NCBI RefSeq assembly: GCF_001625575.1
Contig: NZ_AUXV01000056.1
Coordinates: 496,001-560,000, forward strand
From: Pseudoalteromonas luteoviolacea S2607
GTDB taxonomy: Bacteria > Pseudomonadota > Gammaproteobacteria > Enterobacterales > Alteromonadaceae
Length of the DNA stretch: 64,000 bases
Direction of reading: 5' to 3'
The first letter of the stretch is position 1. The number at the start of each line of letters is the position of its first letter. The notes beneath the pieces are model-generated. The model did not search any database. It saw only the letters and a list, made by a program, of their open reading frames with translations, and had not been told where the DNA came from. This document shows positions 1 to 8,594 of this stretch, piece after piece. The translations under genes and the position numbers were made by a program.

Positions 1-1
1 T

Positions 2-427
2 CAACCAACCGATTACATTGATATCTATATAGAAGGTAGAAAACGCTATGCCGCAATGCAAAAAAACACAAAGACAGACAAGCACAAGACTACCGAAGCG
101 TCAAAAAGGCCTCCCACCCTATCGCTCGAGAGCTACACGGGTGTCTTCCATGACAGTTGGTATGGTGAAGTATCAATTGAAATAAATGACAACGCACTAT
201 TAATCAACTTTTCTCGTAGCAAAGCACTCACTGGAAAACTCATACATATTGATGGAAATCGTTTCATCGCAAAATGGACTGACAGAACTCTTAATGCCGA
301 CGCGTACGTCAACTTTGAGGTTAGCTTTAAAGGTGAGGTTTCAGGATTTAAAATGAAAGCTGTAAGCCGCAGTACTGATTTCTCTTACAACTTCCATGAT
401 TTAAATTTGAAAAAGTTAAATAAGTAG
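2..427 (+). CDS. Serine hydrolase (beta-lactamase family), C-terminal end only, DUF3471-like domain
   Basis: The reading frame is open to the first base of the window, so this is the 3' end of a longer gene that begins upstream; the ATG at 56 is internal. The visible 141 residues match the C-terminal beta-sheet domain (DUF3471 type) that follows the class C beta-lactamase/penicillin-binding-like serine hydrolase domain in many bacterial proteins. The diagnostic run is YTG-F-x4-YGEVSIEI near the middle, followed by alternating hydrophobic strands, a W-x-D element and a final F-H-D-L-N-L strand. The catalytic SxxK and YxN motifs would lie upstream and cannot be seen. The family hydrolyses peptides or esters, usually in the periplasm, but this fragment gives no substrate. 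The family assignment is by recognition of the pattern and is moderately secure. Confidence 0.65.
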   Translation, partial: QPTDYIDIYIEGRKRYAAMQKNTKTDKHKTTEASKRPPTLSLESYTGVFHDSWYGEVSIEINDNALLINFSRSKALTGKLIHIDGNRFIAKWTDRTLNADAYVNFEVSFKGEVSGFKMKAVSRSTDFSYNFHDLNLKKLNK

Positions 428-455
428 CGATGTCGCTAGGTGTTGTCTTTCAGCA

Positions 456-510
456 AACCTGTACATTAGAGCCAATATCAACTTCTACTGTACAGGTTAA
501 TCGACTCTAA
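456..510. repeat. Two interleaved inverted repeats between convergent genes
   Basis: AACCTGTACA (456-465) is an exact inverted match to TGTACAGGTT (489-498). Directly beside these arms, TTAGAG (466-471) pairs with CTCTAA (505-510). Because the second pair starts inside the first loop and ends outside it, the two helices could form a pseudoknot or act as alternatives. The element sits between the serine hydrolase stop and the convergent MBL gene and may act as a shared terminator, although no long T-tract follows. Confidence 0.45.
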
Positions 511-519
511 AGTGCGACC

Positions 520-2076
520 TTATTCGCTGTACAGCCTGCCTACTAACTCTTTATTATTCGGACAAACATACCCTAGAGCCTGATTAAACTCATCGTTAGA
601 CAACACTCTTCCATGGTGTGACGACACATATTTCTGCACATCTAGCCCCAAAGAGTTTATCTTCTTTTCAAGAGTTTCTGAACGGTAGTACACATCGCGA
701 CTTGGCCAACTGTTTGGCGAATGAAACCCTGCCTCCAAGCTACTCCCATACATATCTTCTGCAAATAGCACCTTTTGCTCGGGCAAGTAAATGACTAAGT
801 TATGATCAGCATGACTACTTGGTACATCAAAAACCTGAACTTTGCCATTCGCCAACTCCGTGGCATCTTCCACTATGGTCATCTTTTTTGGTGTCACTGG
901 TAATCGTTGACTAGATTGCACCGCCTCAACATGCTCAGATAAAAGCAGCAATTGAGCGCCATGTTCAATCACATCATGCAAGCCCATCAAGTGGTCGTCA
1001 TGATGATGAGTAACGATAAATTGGGATACAGGTTTCTTATTCCCTGTATATTGATGTAAATGCGCTAAGCGCTGCTGCCAAGTGAATGCGTCGTTGGGCA
1101 TTTGCCAAGACCCCATGGAAATATACGACGCGCCAACATCCACAAACAAGGTAAACCCCCAATCCTGACCAACCAAATACACGCCTTCTGCAACTTGATT
1201 GATGCTGGGTTCGGCAAAATCCAAGAATTTGACTGCAGGTTTACGTCGATACTTTTTTGGCTTTAAAATCAATGATCCGTTTGTATCGTTCACGGTCACT
1301 TTTCGAGACGTCACATGCTTATATGGGTGACCGTCGTTACTTATCATGGTTTGATTTGCCCAAACAATGCCAAGGTTGTTTTGTGTATGGTTTAGAAAAT
1401 CATAGCGTGTTTCAGTATCATTTTTTTTGCGTACAACCCTCGATAACAGACCTGTTTTGCTGTCAAAAAACATCGTATGTTGACTGTTGGTTTTCGTCAT
1501 ACTTAGTACATCGTGACTGCGACCTTTTATCAGCATGGTACCTTGACGTTCCATTTGTGTTGTTGACTCAGCCAAAGCTTTAACAATTAAAGAGTCTACA
1601 GCCGCTTCCATGTCGAGTGAGACTGAGTCCCAGTTAATCCGTGTGGTTGGCTGAAATGTCTGCATACAGTGGTCAATATGAAAGCCTTTTTCACCTCCAA
1701 ACCGTCTGTCAACGACTGTCATATCATAATAACCGTAGTTACCGATTAAGTTTTGGTCACTTCGCTTAAAGATTTTTGTTTTCGAAATGTAGTTGATTTT
1801 CAGTTGCTGATTATAAGTGTGCAACTGAATGCCATGCGCTCCGTGTGCTGCAAATCCGCTTTGTCCTTCAGAGAACCGATATAACTGCTCTTCAATTTGC
1901 AGCTGTTCAAGCGACATCAAAGTATCTCCGCCATAGGCTTCAACGGCACGTTTTATAATCTTATTAACCGTGTCATCGGCTGTGGCTCCTTGACAGTCAA
2001 AAGTCAATAAACAGCCAAACACATAAGACGTAACGCCCAGTTTCTTTGTAAAGTTAGTTTGTGAAAATACGCACAC
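520..2076 (-). CDS. MBL-fold metallo-hydrolase, exported
   Basis: This 518-residue protein has a metallo-beta-lactamase domain in its C-terminal half. The metal motif HHHDDH is at residues 357-362, preceded by a strand VSQFIVT, with a later His in a S-S-H-A-D-H element. Zinc-dependent hydrolysis is expected for the superfamily, but the substrate is unknown. The N-terminal half is a beta-rich region without a domain I can name. I chose the GTG at 2076 because AAGGAG stands seven bases upstream and the new N-terminus gives a short basic stretch, a hydrophobic core and a likely signal cleavage after QGA. The longer ATG frame at 2124 has no such site and would bury the signal peptide. The gene is divergent from the CadC-like regulator, which suggests but does not prove that the regulator controls it. 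Confidence 0.75.
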   Translation of the reverse strand: MCVFSQTNFTKKLGVTSYVFGCLLTFDCQGATADDTVNKIIKRAVEAYGGDTLMSLEQLQIEEQLYRFSEGQSGFAAHGAHGIQLHTYNQQLKINYISKTKIFKRSDQNLIGNYGYYDMTVVDRRFGGEKGFHIDHCMQTFQPTTRINWDSVSLDMEAAVDSLIVKALAESTTQMERQGTMLIKGRSHDVLSMTKTNSQHTMFFDSKTGLLSRVVRKKNDTETRYDFLNHTQNNLGIVWANQTMISNDGHPYKHVTSRKVTVNDTNGSLILKPKKYRRKPAVKFLDFAEPSINQVAEGVYLVGQDWGFTLFVDVGASYISMGSWQMPNDAFTWQQRLAHLHQYTGNKKPVSQFIVTHHHDDHLMGLHDVIEHGAQLLLLSEHVEAVQSSQRLPVTPKKMTIVEDATELANGKVQVFDVPSSHADHNLVIYLPEQKVLFAEDMYGSSLEAGFHSPNSWPSRDVYYRSETLEKKINSLGLDVQKYVSSHHGRVLSNDEFNQALGYVCPNNKELVGRLYSE

Positions 2077-2276
2077 AGTATGACTCCTTAACTTGTGCAA
2101 AATCAGAGCCTCTACTTTGTGCAAGGCTAACTAAAGTACAACAATGGAGGGCTGATGAAATCATGATTAATAGCTGATATCTATAATTAACAATGAGTTA
2201 GAATGTTGACTTAGGCTCGACATCAGCTGAACATATCCATATACTCATGCTTATTCAGGCCTGTAATTGTTAATAT

Positions 2277-4382
2277 ATGACCTTACCTCAGCGTTTTATC
2301 ATCGATGGTTACCTAATAGATATGTCTCTTTCAGAGGTAACGGGTAAAGCGGGTAGCATAAAAGTAGAGCCCAAGGTGCTTCAAGTCTTACTTTTGCTCG
2401 CACAAAACGCTCAGCAAGTCGTCAGTCACCAACAGATTATGGATCAGGTTTGGCAAGGCTCCGAAGTGGTACCCAACGCCCTACAACGATGTATAGCAAG
2501 ACTACGCAAGGTACTTGGTGACAACGCCAAAGCGCCATGCCTTATCGCGACTCACCCTAAAATTGGCTACAGGCTCATGGTTAATGTGCAATGGCAACAA
2601 GCACAAACCGAGCAAAGTGCAGTTAGTAGGGTTCCACAAAAATTAAAAGGGATCTGGAAATGGCCAGCTCTTGTGGTTGTGCTCATTTCATTCGGGCTAT
2701 TTTTCGCTGTTTTCACCCCCCCCTTAGAACCAAAAATAAAATCGATAAAAACAATAACTCATACTGATTCATTTGAAAGTGATGTCTCATACAGCCCAAA
2801 TGGACAGTACATTGTATTTAACCGTCAAACCCAATCGTGTTACAGCCATATTTGGGCCAAAAATTTAAAAACAGGGACTGAGTCCAGACTGAGTAAGCAA
2901 GCAGGGTTTTATAGAGACACTCGATTTACTTTTGATGGTCGAAGTGTCATTTTTACACAGCAACAAAACTGTGACCAAAAGGCAATAGAATTTGAGCCCC
3001 AAAGCGCAAACTGTTGGCAGATCAACAGCCTAGATTTTGCAGAATCGTTAAGCTCTCCACAACCCTCTGCGCTGCGTTATCAATGCCAAAATCAGTCGAT
3101 TACGCGTCCAATTGCACTGCCAAACCACCAATATGCTTTTTTGAAAACCGAACAAGGCAACTCAGGGTTATTTATTTACAACGCACTAAATCAACAAAGT
3201 GACGTTTTGTTCGCGCCCTCGGCTCTTTCCATTTATGGCTATGACTATTCTCCTGTTCAGTCGCAATATGCAGTCATTGGTTTTAATCCTGATTCTGAGC
3301 ATGTGTTGAGCATACTGAATGAGCAAGGTAGAGTTTTGCAGCAAAATATCGTTACTCTTAAAAAGACTATTCTTCCTCTAACACAGTTTGAAATTCGTTA
3401 TTCAAATGAGGGAGGTGCCTTATTGGCCGTGAGTGACGGCACTTTGTATCACTTGAGTATGGACGGTGAACTAAGCGAATATAAACCCCTGCAGAAAAAC
3501 ATCATAAGTGTCCAAAAGCACCCTACAAATGCTCAAGTCATTGCGATTACTGGGTACAAAGACACTGATATTGCCAATGTGCCAATTTATACACAACGCA
3601 GCACCCCAATACAATCTGGGATCAATCAGAGTGTACAGCCATACAAAAGCTTTGCACGCACAAAAAGCGCCGAAAAATCTGCAAAATTTCAGCCCTTCGG
3701 CGACCTGATTGCTTTTATCTCAGAAAGAAGTGGTAATGATGAAGTCTGGCTATGGGATGGCGCGCAGGCAACACAGTTAAGTGACTTTGCGAATAATAGC
3801 CGTATTGAGCAACTTACTTGGTCTCCTGATGGCAAGCAAATCGCCGTGGTGAGTAATGGGTTACTCAAATTAATCGATTTAGAAGGAAACACACAAAGCT
3901 TCAATGCTCCCGTTCTGTTGGAGAAAGTTGCTGGCTGGCACCAAAATTCGAGCTTACTGGTCACTGCAACAGCGGCAAACGCGCGCGCTTTGTGGGCTCT
4001 AGATTTAAAGACATTGCAATTCACCCCTCTCCCAATTGAGGGGGTTATCAATACATGGTCTACGAGCCACACTCTATATTTTAGTCACTTAAACGGCAAA
4101 GTGTTTCGAGTTTCTCTACCAATTGACTCTCAAGCTCCCGAATACATGTCCGCTTTAAATGGTAAAAGCTTAGTGCTATCTCAGAACAAGTTTTATAGCT
4201 ATGACCAAACCTCAAGGTACCTATCTATGTACAATCTGGAAGGTGAGCTTATAAAACAAATACGCCCGCTTAAACCGTTCGCATGGAAACTATCAGACGT
4301 CAAAGGTCAACATATGCTCTTAGAGCAAGTAATTGAAGTCAACCAAGAGATCATTGAACTAGAGCTGTCTTATGACCATTAA
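2277..4382 (+). CDS. CadC/ToxR-like membrane transcriptional regulator with TolB-like propeller
   Basis: Residues 5-103 form an OmpR/PhoB-type winged helix: the EPKVLQVLLLLAQ start, the VVSHQQIMDQVW helix, the ALQRCIARLRKVLGD recognition helix and the IGYRL wing are all visible. A single transmembrane segment follows at about 128-147. The remaining roughly 550 residues look like WD40/TolB-type beta-propeller repeats (for example SPNGQYIVF, SPDGKQIAV). The family senses a periplasmic signal and binds DNA directly from the inner membrane without a separate kinase. The start at 2277 has no strong ribosome site, but it places the winged helix correctly. The gene is divergent from the MBL-fold gene, with about 200 bases between them, making that gene the first candidate target. 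Confidence 0.85.
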   Translation: MTLPQRFIIDGYLIDMSLSEVTGKAGSIKVEPKVLQVLLLLAQNAQQVVSHQQIMDQVWQGSEVVPNALQRCIARLRKVLGDNAKAPCLIATHPKIGYRLMVNVQWQQAQTEQSAVSRVPQKLKGIWKWPALVVVLISFGLFFAVFTPPLEPKIKSIKTITHTDSFESDVSYSPNGQYIVFNRQTQSCYSHIWAKNLKTGTESRLSKQAGFYRDTRFTFDGRSVIFTQQQNCDQKAIEFEPQSANCWQINSLDFAESLSSPQPSALRYQCQNQSITRPIALPNHQYAFLKTEQGNSGLFIYNALNQQSDVLFAPSALSIYGYDYSPVQSQYAVIGFNPDSEHVLSILNEQGRVLQQNIVTLKKTILPLTQFEIRYSNEGGALLAVSDGTLYHLSMDGELSEYKPLQKNIISVQKHPTNAQVIAITGYKDTDIANVPIYTQRSTPIQSGINQSVQPYKSFARTKSAEKSAKFQPFGDLIAFISERSGNDEVWLWDGAQATQLSDFANNSRIEQLTWSPDGKQIAVVSNGLLKLIDLEGNTQSFNAPVLLEKVAGWHQNSSLLVTATAANARALWALDLKTLQFTPLPIEGVINTWSTSHTLYFSHLNGKVFRVSLPIDSQAPEYMSALNGKSLVLSQNKFYSYDQTSRYLSMYNLEGELIKQIRPLKPFAWKLSDVKGQHMLLEQVIEVNQEIIELELSYDH

Positions 4383-4457
4383 CTTAATTCAGCATCCCGT
4401 ACTTTTAAAAAAGTTAATGGCCTAATTTTTCGCACTTTCTATTGTCTTGGTTCGCAA

Positions 4458-4766
4458 TTAAAACTCTCGTACTGGCGTATTCCCTTCAAAATAAACAACA
4501 CACTCAGCTTGTATGTTATGTTTGCTTCGTTGCGTTTCACACTCTTCAAGTGCTCTTTTATTTGCAAGCTGCTGAGTTGGAAAGCCGTAACTAAACCCAC
4601 TACCCCAAACGCCATTGTCGTCAAGCGCAGCTGCATATGCCTTTTTTGCAGAGCTGCAAGACAGGTATTTTTCAACGTCTACTTCAAACTCACTGACATC
4701 CAAAAAGGTATTAGTGTTACAGGCTGTCAATAAGCTGATAGAAAATAAACTCACAAATAACTTCAT
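4458..4766 (-). CDS. Small lipoprotein with DUF4189-like domain
   Basis: The 102-residue product starts MKLFVSLFSISLLTAC, a signal peptide with lipobox LTAC (Cys16), so it should be lipid-anchored in the envelope. After the lipobox, residues around 45-100 show the pattern A-A-A-L-x3-G-V-W-G-S-G-F-S-Y, then A-x2-R-A-L-E-E-C and a terminal C-V-V-Y-F strand. This resembles the DUF4189 family, in which paired cysteines brace a small fold. No biochemical role is established for it. I started at 4766 rather than 4790 because AGGA lies upstream and the signal peptide then begins correctly. Confidence 0.65.
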   Translation of the reverse strand: MKLFVSLFSISLLTACNTNTFLDVSEFEVDVEKYLSCSSAKKAYAAALDDNGVWGSGFSYGFPTQQLANKRALEECETQRSKHNIQAECVVYFEGNTPVREF

Positions 4767-4848
4767 AGTATATTTATTCCTAAGTGGCATCGAACACTGT
4801 CAATCATGCACCTTTGGTAACCTGAGACAATGTGTTCAAATTTACAAG

Positions 4849-5208
4849 TCACATTATTAGGTACAATATACCAGCCGCAACAATTAATGTTAAGGCCAAG
4901 AACACCCCTGCGCCATTCGAGCTGTGTGTTTTTGGGCTGACTAACTTGTGAACAGTAACCCCATCAGGCGCCACTTTATGCGCTTTTACAGCTGCACCTT
5001 TTGATTTGTATTCTGGCTTTTCAATGCTAATGATTAGCTCCGTGCCAACTTTATGCACGTTTCTATCATACCCTTCGATATCTTTTAGAGGTAAAAACCC
5101 ATGCCTATCTGCCCCAAAATCTACGAACGCAGTCTCTAATGTAGGCTCAATATACGTGATTTGCGCTTTAAAATAGTTACCTTTCACAAACAAGTCTACT
5201 GAACTCAA
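4849..5208 (-). CDS. Isolated RNase E/G-type S1 domain with C-terminal membrane segment
   Basis: The 119-residue product is almost entirely an S1 RNA-binding domain of the type at the N-terminus of RNase E and RNase G. The run IEPTLETAFVDFGADRHGF followed by LPLKDI corresponds closely to the signature region of those nucleases, and the later GTELIISIEKPEYKSKGAA matches the strand after it. No nuclease catalytic domain follows; instead about 40 linker residues end in a hydrophobic stretch (about 99-119), a likely membrane anchor. The TTG at 5208 is preferred because AAGGAG lies five bases upstream; the ATG at 5280 would add a doubtful hydrophobic leader. It could bind RNA or compete with RNase E, but this is inference. 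Confidence 0.7.
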   Translation of the reverse strand: MSSVDLFVKGNYFKAQITYIEPTLETAFVDFGADRHGFLPLKDIEGYDRNVHKVGTELIISIEKPEYKSKGAAVKAHKVAPDGVTVHKLVSPKTHSSNGAGVFLALTLIVAAGILYLIM

Positions 5209-5300
5209 TTTTGCTCCTTTTCTGATATTTGCTATGAAAAACAATAATGATAACACTGAGCAAATAAACGGTGAACTCAAATCGAGTTTGAGTGATTCGC

Positions 5301-5657
5301 TTATTTCGTATTTTCTATGTCATATAAGAAGTGCTCTAAGACCGTTTTGCTGTGAGATAATTTGGCGACTTCTTCATTGACCATTTTAATTTGGTCATGC
5401 AGCAGGTCGATAAGTTCATCACAAGGTTCAAATACGTGCTGGTCGCCTCTTATGCAAGGTAAGAATACGAGAATGGTATTTAAGTTCATGCCTGCGCTTG
5501 CGAGTAATTTTATTCGCTCTAAAGTGCGGAGCTCTTCTTCATCATAATCTCGATAACCTGAAGCTGTTCGTTTTGGCGTCAGCAACCCCCTTTCTTCATA
5601 GTAGCGTAGCATTCGAATACTCACGCCCGATTTAATGGATAATTCACCTATTTTCAT
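5301..5657 (-). CDS. MerR-family transcriptional regulator
   Basis: The 118-residue protein begins MKIGELSIKSGVSIRMLRYYEERGLL, the standard MerR winged helix-turn-helix, followed by the YRDYDEEELRTLERI region and a C-terminal coiled coil (about 80-115). Two cysteines, in FLPCIRG and FEPCDEL, lie at the start of the dimerisation helix and might sense metal or redox state, but their spacing does not identify a known subgroup. It is divergent from the aminotransferase gene. The 80-base gap carries a typical MerR-type promoter (see 5667-5698), so control of that gene is likely. The start at 5657 is supported by AGGGA just upstream. Confidence 0.85.
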   Translation of the reverse strand: MKIGELSIKSGVSIRMLRYYEERGLLTPKRTASGYRDYDEEELRTLERIKLLASAGMNLNTILVFLPCIRGDQHVFEPCDELIDLLHDQIKMVNEEVAKLSHSKTVLEHFLYDIENTK

Positions 5658-5666
5658 ATTTCCCTA

Positions 5667-5698
5667 TTGACCCTCACAGCGCTGTCAGGGCTTATGCT
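5667..5698 (+). promoter_or_regulatory. MerR-type promoter/operator with 20-base spacer
   Basis: A -35-like TTGACC (5667-5672) and a -10-like TATGCT (5693-5698) are separated by 20 bases, the overlong spacing typical of MerR-activated promoters. The spacer is filled by CCCTCACAGCGCTGTCAGGG (5671-5690), palindromic except for one symmetric pair. It points to the aminotransferase gene. Confidence 0.7.
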
Positions 5699-6610
5699 AG
5701 TTACATAAGGTACAGATTTCAACTGGGAAGCAATTATATGAACACTCCAACCTCTCATACTCACTTACGTTTAAACGGACAACCAATCGCTGATTCAGAA
5801 ACATCAAACTTGGCGTTTGGAGGGTTTGCACACTTCACCTCGATACAAATTCGAAATAAGCAAATAAAAGGGCTAGATTTACACTTGGAAAGACTCAAGC
5901 AAGCATCTCAAAAGCTCTACGGATATGCACTTGCCAATGACACCGTCCAGAATTACATTCGCTCAGCCATTGAACAAGGGCCAAAGGATCAATCACTCAC
6001 AATAACGATGTTCTCACCCAATGGTGAATTCACGGCATCCAGCATGAATATTACTCCCTCCGTGTTGACTAAAAGTTCGGCTCCAGAACAAGGCCCTTCA
6101 GGCCCACTTACCTTGTCTGTTATCAATCATGAGCGGCCCTTGGCAGAGATTAAACACGTGGGCGAAATTGGTAAAACTTACTATTTACACCAAGCAATTA
6201 AACGAGGGTTTGACGATGCGGTGTTTATGAATAACGCTGGCCATTTAAGTGAAGGTACGATTTGGAATCTAGCTTTTTGGGACGGCGAAACAGTTATCTG
6301 ACCCAAGGCGCTCATGCTGCAGGGTATTATGATGTCCATTGTTCAGCGCCAATTAGCGGACCTCAATATACCTCAGAGACATGAGAACATCACCCTTGCC
6401 AGATTATCAGACCTAAAAGGTGCGGCAGTAATAAACTCATGGACTCCGGGGGTATGTGTTTCTAAAATTAATTCTACATTTTTGCCCGATTCTAAACAAT
6501 TAACTCCCCAACTTCATAAGGTCTACAACAAAGAGCCCGCAATAAAACTGTGTTCAGTAAAATCGTGCCTGCCTTTATCATGCTGTCTCAAAAGTAACCT
6601 TGAAAAGAAA

Positions 6611-6640
6611 AAATGCCAGCTACAAGCTGGCATTTTTAAA
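6611..6640. terminator. Bidirectional rho-independent terminator
   Basis: AAATGCCAGC (6611-6620) and GCTGGCATTT (6626-6635) form a perfect 10-bp stem with a 5-base loop, flanked by A-rich sequence on the left and T-rich sequence on the right. It lies between the convergent aminotransferase and S9 peptidase genes and suits both. Confidence 0.8.
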
Positions 6641-6641
6641 T

Positions 6642-6685
6642 TTTGCAATGTGAGTCACTATAATTTGCAATGTGAGTCACTATAA
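6642..6685. repeat. Perfect tandem duplication of a 22-base unit
   Basis: Positions 6642-6663 and 6664-6685 are identical 22-base copies beginning TTTGCAATGTGAGTCAC. They sit immediately after the terminator and just beyond the S9 peptidase stop. A recent slippage event is the simplest origin. Confidence 0.9.
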
Positions 6686-6689
6686 TTAG

Positions 6690-8594
6690 TTACAGTGTCT
6701 CATCTAACCATTTAAAGAACTCACGTTGCCAAACAATGCCGTTTTGTGGCGTCAGTACCCAGTGGTTTTCTTCTGGGAAGTATAAGAAACGGCTTTTGAG
6801 TCCACGTAGTTTAGCTGCTTGGAACGCCTGAATCCCCTGCCCTAGCGGTACACGATAGTCTTTACCACCGTGGATAACAAACATAGGTGAGTCCCATTTA
6901 TCAACAAAGTTCACTGGATTAAACTCAGAGTAAGCTTTGCTTGCAGCTACATTGTCTTTCTCCCAGTACGCACCACCTAAATCATGGTTAACAAAGAATA
7001 CCTCTTCTGTCGTGCCATACATGCTGCGCGTATCGAAAATACCACAATGTGAGATAAAGGTTTTAAAACGCCCTTCGTGATTACCAGCTAAATAAAACGC
7101 TGAATAGCCACCAAAGCTCGCGCCAATCGCGCCAATACGCTTTTTATCGACATATGACTCCTTAGCAATATCATCAATTGCATCAAGGTAGTCTTGCATC
7201 GCCTTTCCACCCCAGTCCTTACTGATGTCCTCATTCCACTTAACGCCATGACCCGGCATACCTCTGCGGTTTGGCGCGACCACAATATAACCTTGCGATG
7301 CCATTACTTGGAAGTTCCAACGGAAAGAGTAAAATTGCGATAGCGAAGATTGCGGTCCGCCCTGAAGGTATAACAAAGTCGGGTACTTTTTGCGCTTGTC
7401 AAAGTTAGGCGGATAGATAACCCAGCTCAGCATGTTTTGACCATCTTTCGTCTCAACCATGCGCTTTTCTACTTTTGGTAGATCCAAGTTTGCATAAAAC
7501 GCCTCGTTAACCTTGGTTAACGCAACCATCTTTTTGCTGCGAAGATTCAACTTAAAGATTTCCTTCGCTTTATTCATGCTGTTACGAGTAACAATCAGCT
7601 GCCCATCAAGTGCAGCAACGATACCGTTGACATCAAATTGCCCTTTCGTCAGCTGCTTGATTTTAGGTTTCGCCTTTGATCTCGTGTTTACTGCAACTTG
7701 GAAAAGTTGAATGGTGCCGCCTGTCGGCGCCACAAAGTAGATGTGCTTACCATCGTGGCTCCATTTAAAGCTATAAACAGTGCCATCCCAATGCTCAGTC
7801 AAATTTACTTTGGTGTTATTCGCCATAACAATGATGTCATTCTTATCGGCTTCATACCCAGGTTCATCCATCTGGAGCCACGCAAGCTTTCCTTTAGGAG
7901 AAAATGCAGGGCTTTTGTCATAACCCAGATTACTTTTAGTTATGTTAGTTGTTTTTTTATCAGCCAGATTATAACGATAAATATCGGTGTTTGTGCTCTT
8001 TACATAATCAACACCCGTTAATTTCTTAGAGACGTAATAGATATTTTCGCCTTTAGGCCCCCAAATATAATCCTCTGAGCCACCAAAAGGTGAAGTCGGG
8101 CTATCGAAGGGTTTACCTTCCATGATATCGACTTTGGCTTCCGTTTTTAAATCTTGATAAAAAACATGTTTAACACTGCCATCTTTCCATGTGTCCCAGT
8201 GTCGATAATTCAGATCATCAAATACATAGGCGTTTGCATTGCTTAAATCCTCATGCTTATCAGACGCTAAAATAGCATTCATTTGCACTGATTCATGAAA
8301 CAATTTTTTACTCCCATCAGGAGAAACGTTGCTATCTTGAAGCAACCCTTGATAAGCCTCTAATAGCTGAGCCGAGCCGCCTTTTAAGGGCACTTGGTAC
8401 ACTTTGCTAGAAAAGTTATTTTTCTCAACACTCGGCGTCGTAACTCGATAAATTACATGGGTGTTTTCTTTATTTAGACCGAGCGCACTTACGCGCTTTA
8501 CTTGCCAGAGCTTTTCTGGGGTCATTACTTCTTTGGCTGATGCGCCCGCACTGACCGCTAGCCCTAAGCTAGCACATAAAAGAATTCGCTTCAT
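6690..8594 (-). CDS. S9 family prolyl oligopeptidase-type peptidase, secreted
   Basis: The 634-residue protein has a cleavable signal peptide (hydrophobic core ending near AGASA), an N-terminal beta-propeller with TolB-like blades (SPDGSKKLF, SPKGKLAWL, SHDGKHIYF), and a C-terminal alpha/beta hydrolase domain. The catalytic triad can be placed at Ser493 in GASFGGY, Asp579 in GGKDYR and His611 in EENHW. The order and length fit the S9C/acylaminoacyl peptidase group, which cleaves short peptides; a periplasmic role in peptide use is likely. A GGAGG site nine bases upstream supports the ATG at 8594. It is expressed alone, with a 529-base upstream region. Confidence 0.9.
   Translation of the reverse strand: MKRILLCASLGLAVSAGASAKEVMTPEKLWQVKRVSALGLNKENTHVIYRVTTPSVEKNNFSSKVYQVPLKGGSAQLLEAYQGLLQDSNVSPDGSKKLFHESVQMNAILASDKHEDLSNANAYVFDDLNYRHWDTWKDGSVKHVFYQDLKTEAKVDIMEGKPFDSPTSPFGGSEDYIWGPKGENIYYVSKKLTGVDYVKSTNTDIYRYNLADKKTTNITKSNLGYDKSPAFSPKGKLAWLQMDEPGYEADKNDIIVMANNTKVNLTEHWDGTVYSFKWSHDGKHIYFVAPTGGTIQLFQVAVNTRSKAKPKIKQLTKGQFDVNGIVAALDGQLIVTRNSMNKAKEIFKLNLRSKKMVALTKVNEAFYANLDLPKVEKRMVETKDGQNMLSWVIYPPNFDKRKKYPTLLYLQGGPQSSLSQFYSFRWNFQVMASQGYIVVAPNRRGMPGHGVKWNEDISKDWGGKAMQDYLDAIDDIAKESYVDKKRIGAIGASFGGYSAFYLAGNHEGRFKTFISHCGIFDTRSMYGTTEEVFFVNHDLGGAYWEKDNVAASKAYSEFNPVNFVDKWDSPMFVIHGGKDYRVPLGQGIQAFQAAKLRGLKSRFLYFPEENHWVLTPQNGIVWQREFFKWLDETL

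Larger units (their letters stand above)
5738..6685 (+). pseudogene. Class IV PLP aminotransferase-like gene with in-frame TGA
   Basis: The frame encodes a class IV aminotransferase-like protein (aminodeoxychorismate lyase/branched-chain aminotransferase fold). N-terminal landmarks are LAFGGFAHFTSIQIR and GLDLHLERL; EIGKTYYLHQ and LSEGTIWNLAFWDGE follow. At 6299-6301 the frame hits TGA after D-G-E-T-V-I, where relatives usually have Trp before P-x-A. The same frame continues with PKALMLQGIMM and on to NSWTPGV, so a TGG-to-TGA change is the simplest explanation. The frame then passes the usual C-terminal end, runs through a terminator hairpin and stops at 6685, which suggests the original stop is also lost. 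A truncated 187-residue product would lack part of the cofactor pocket. The gene lies behind an apparently intact MerR-type promoter. Confidence 0.8.

Noticed and set aside
6299..6301. Selenocysteine or programmed readthrough at the TGA
   Set aside because: The position matches a usual Trp, no hairpin of SECIS type stands just after it, and the gene also lacks a normal end.
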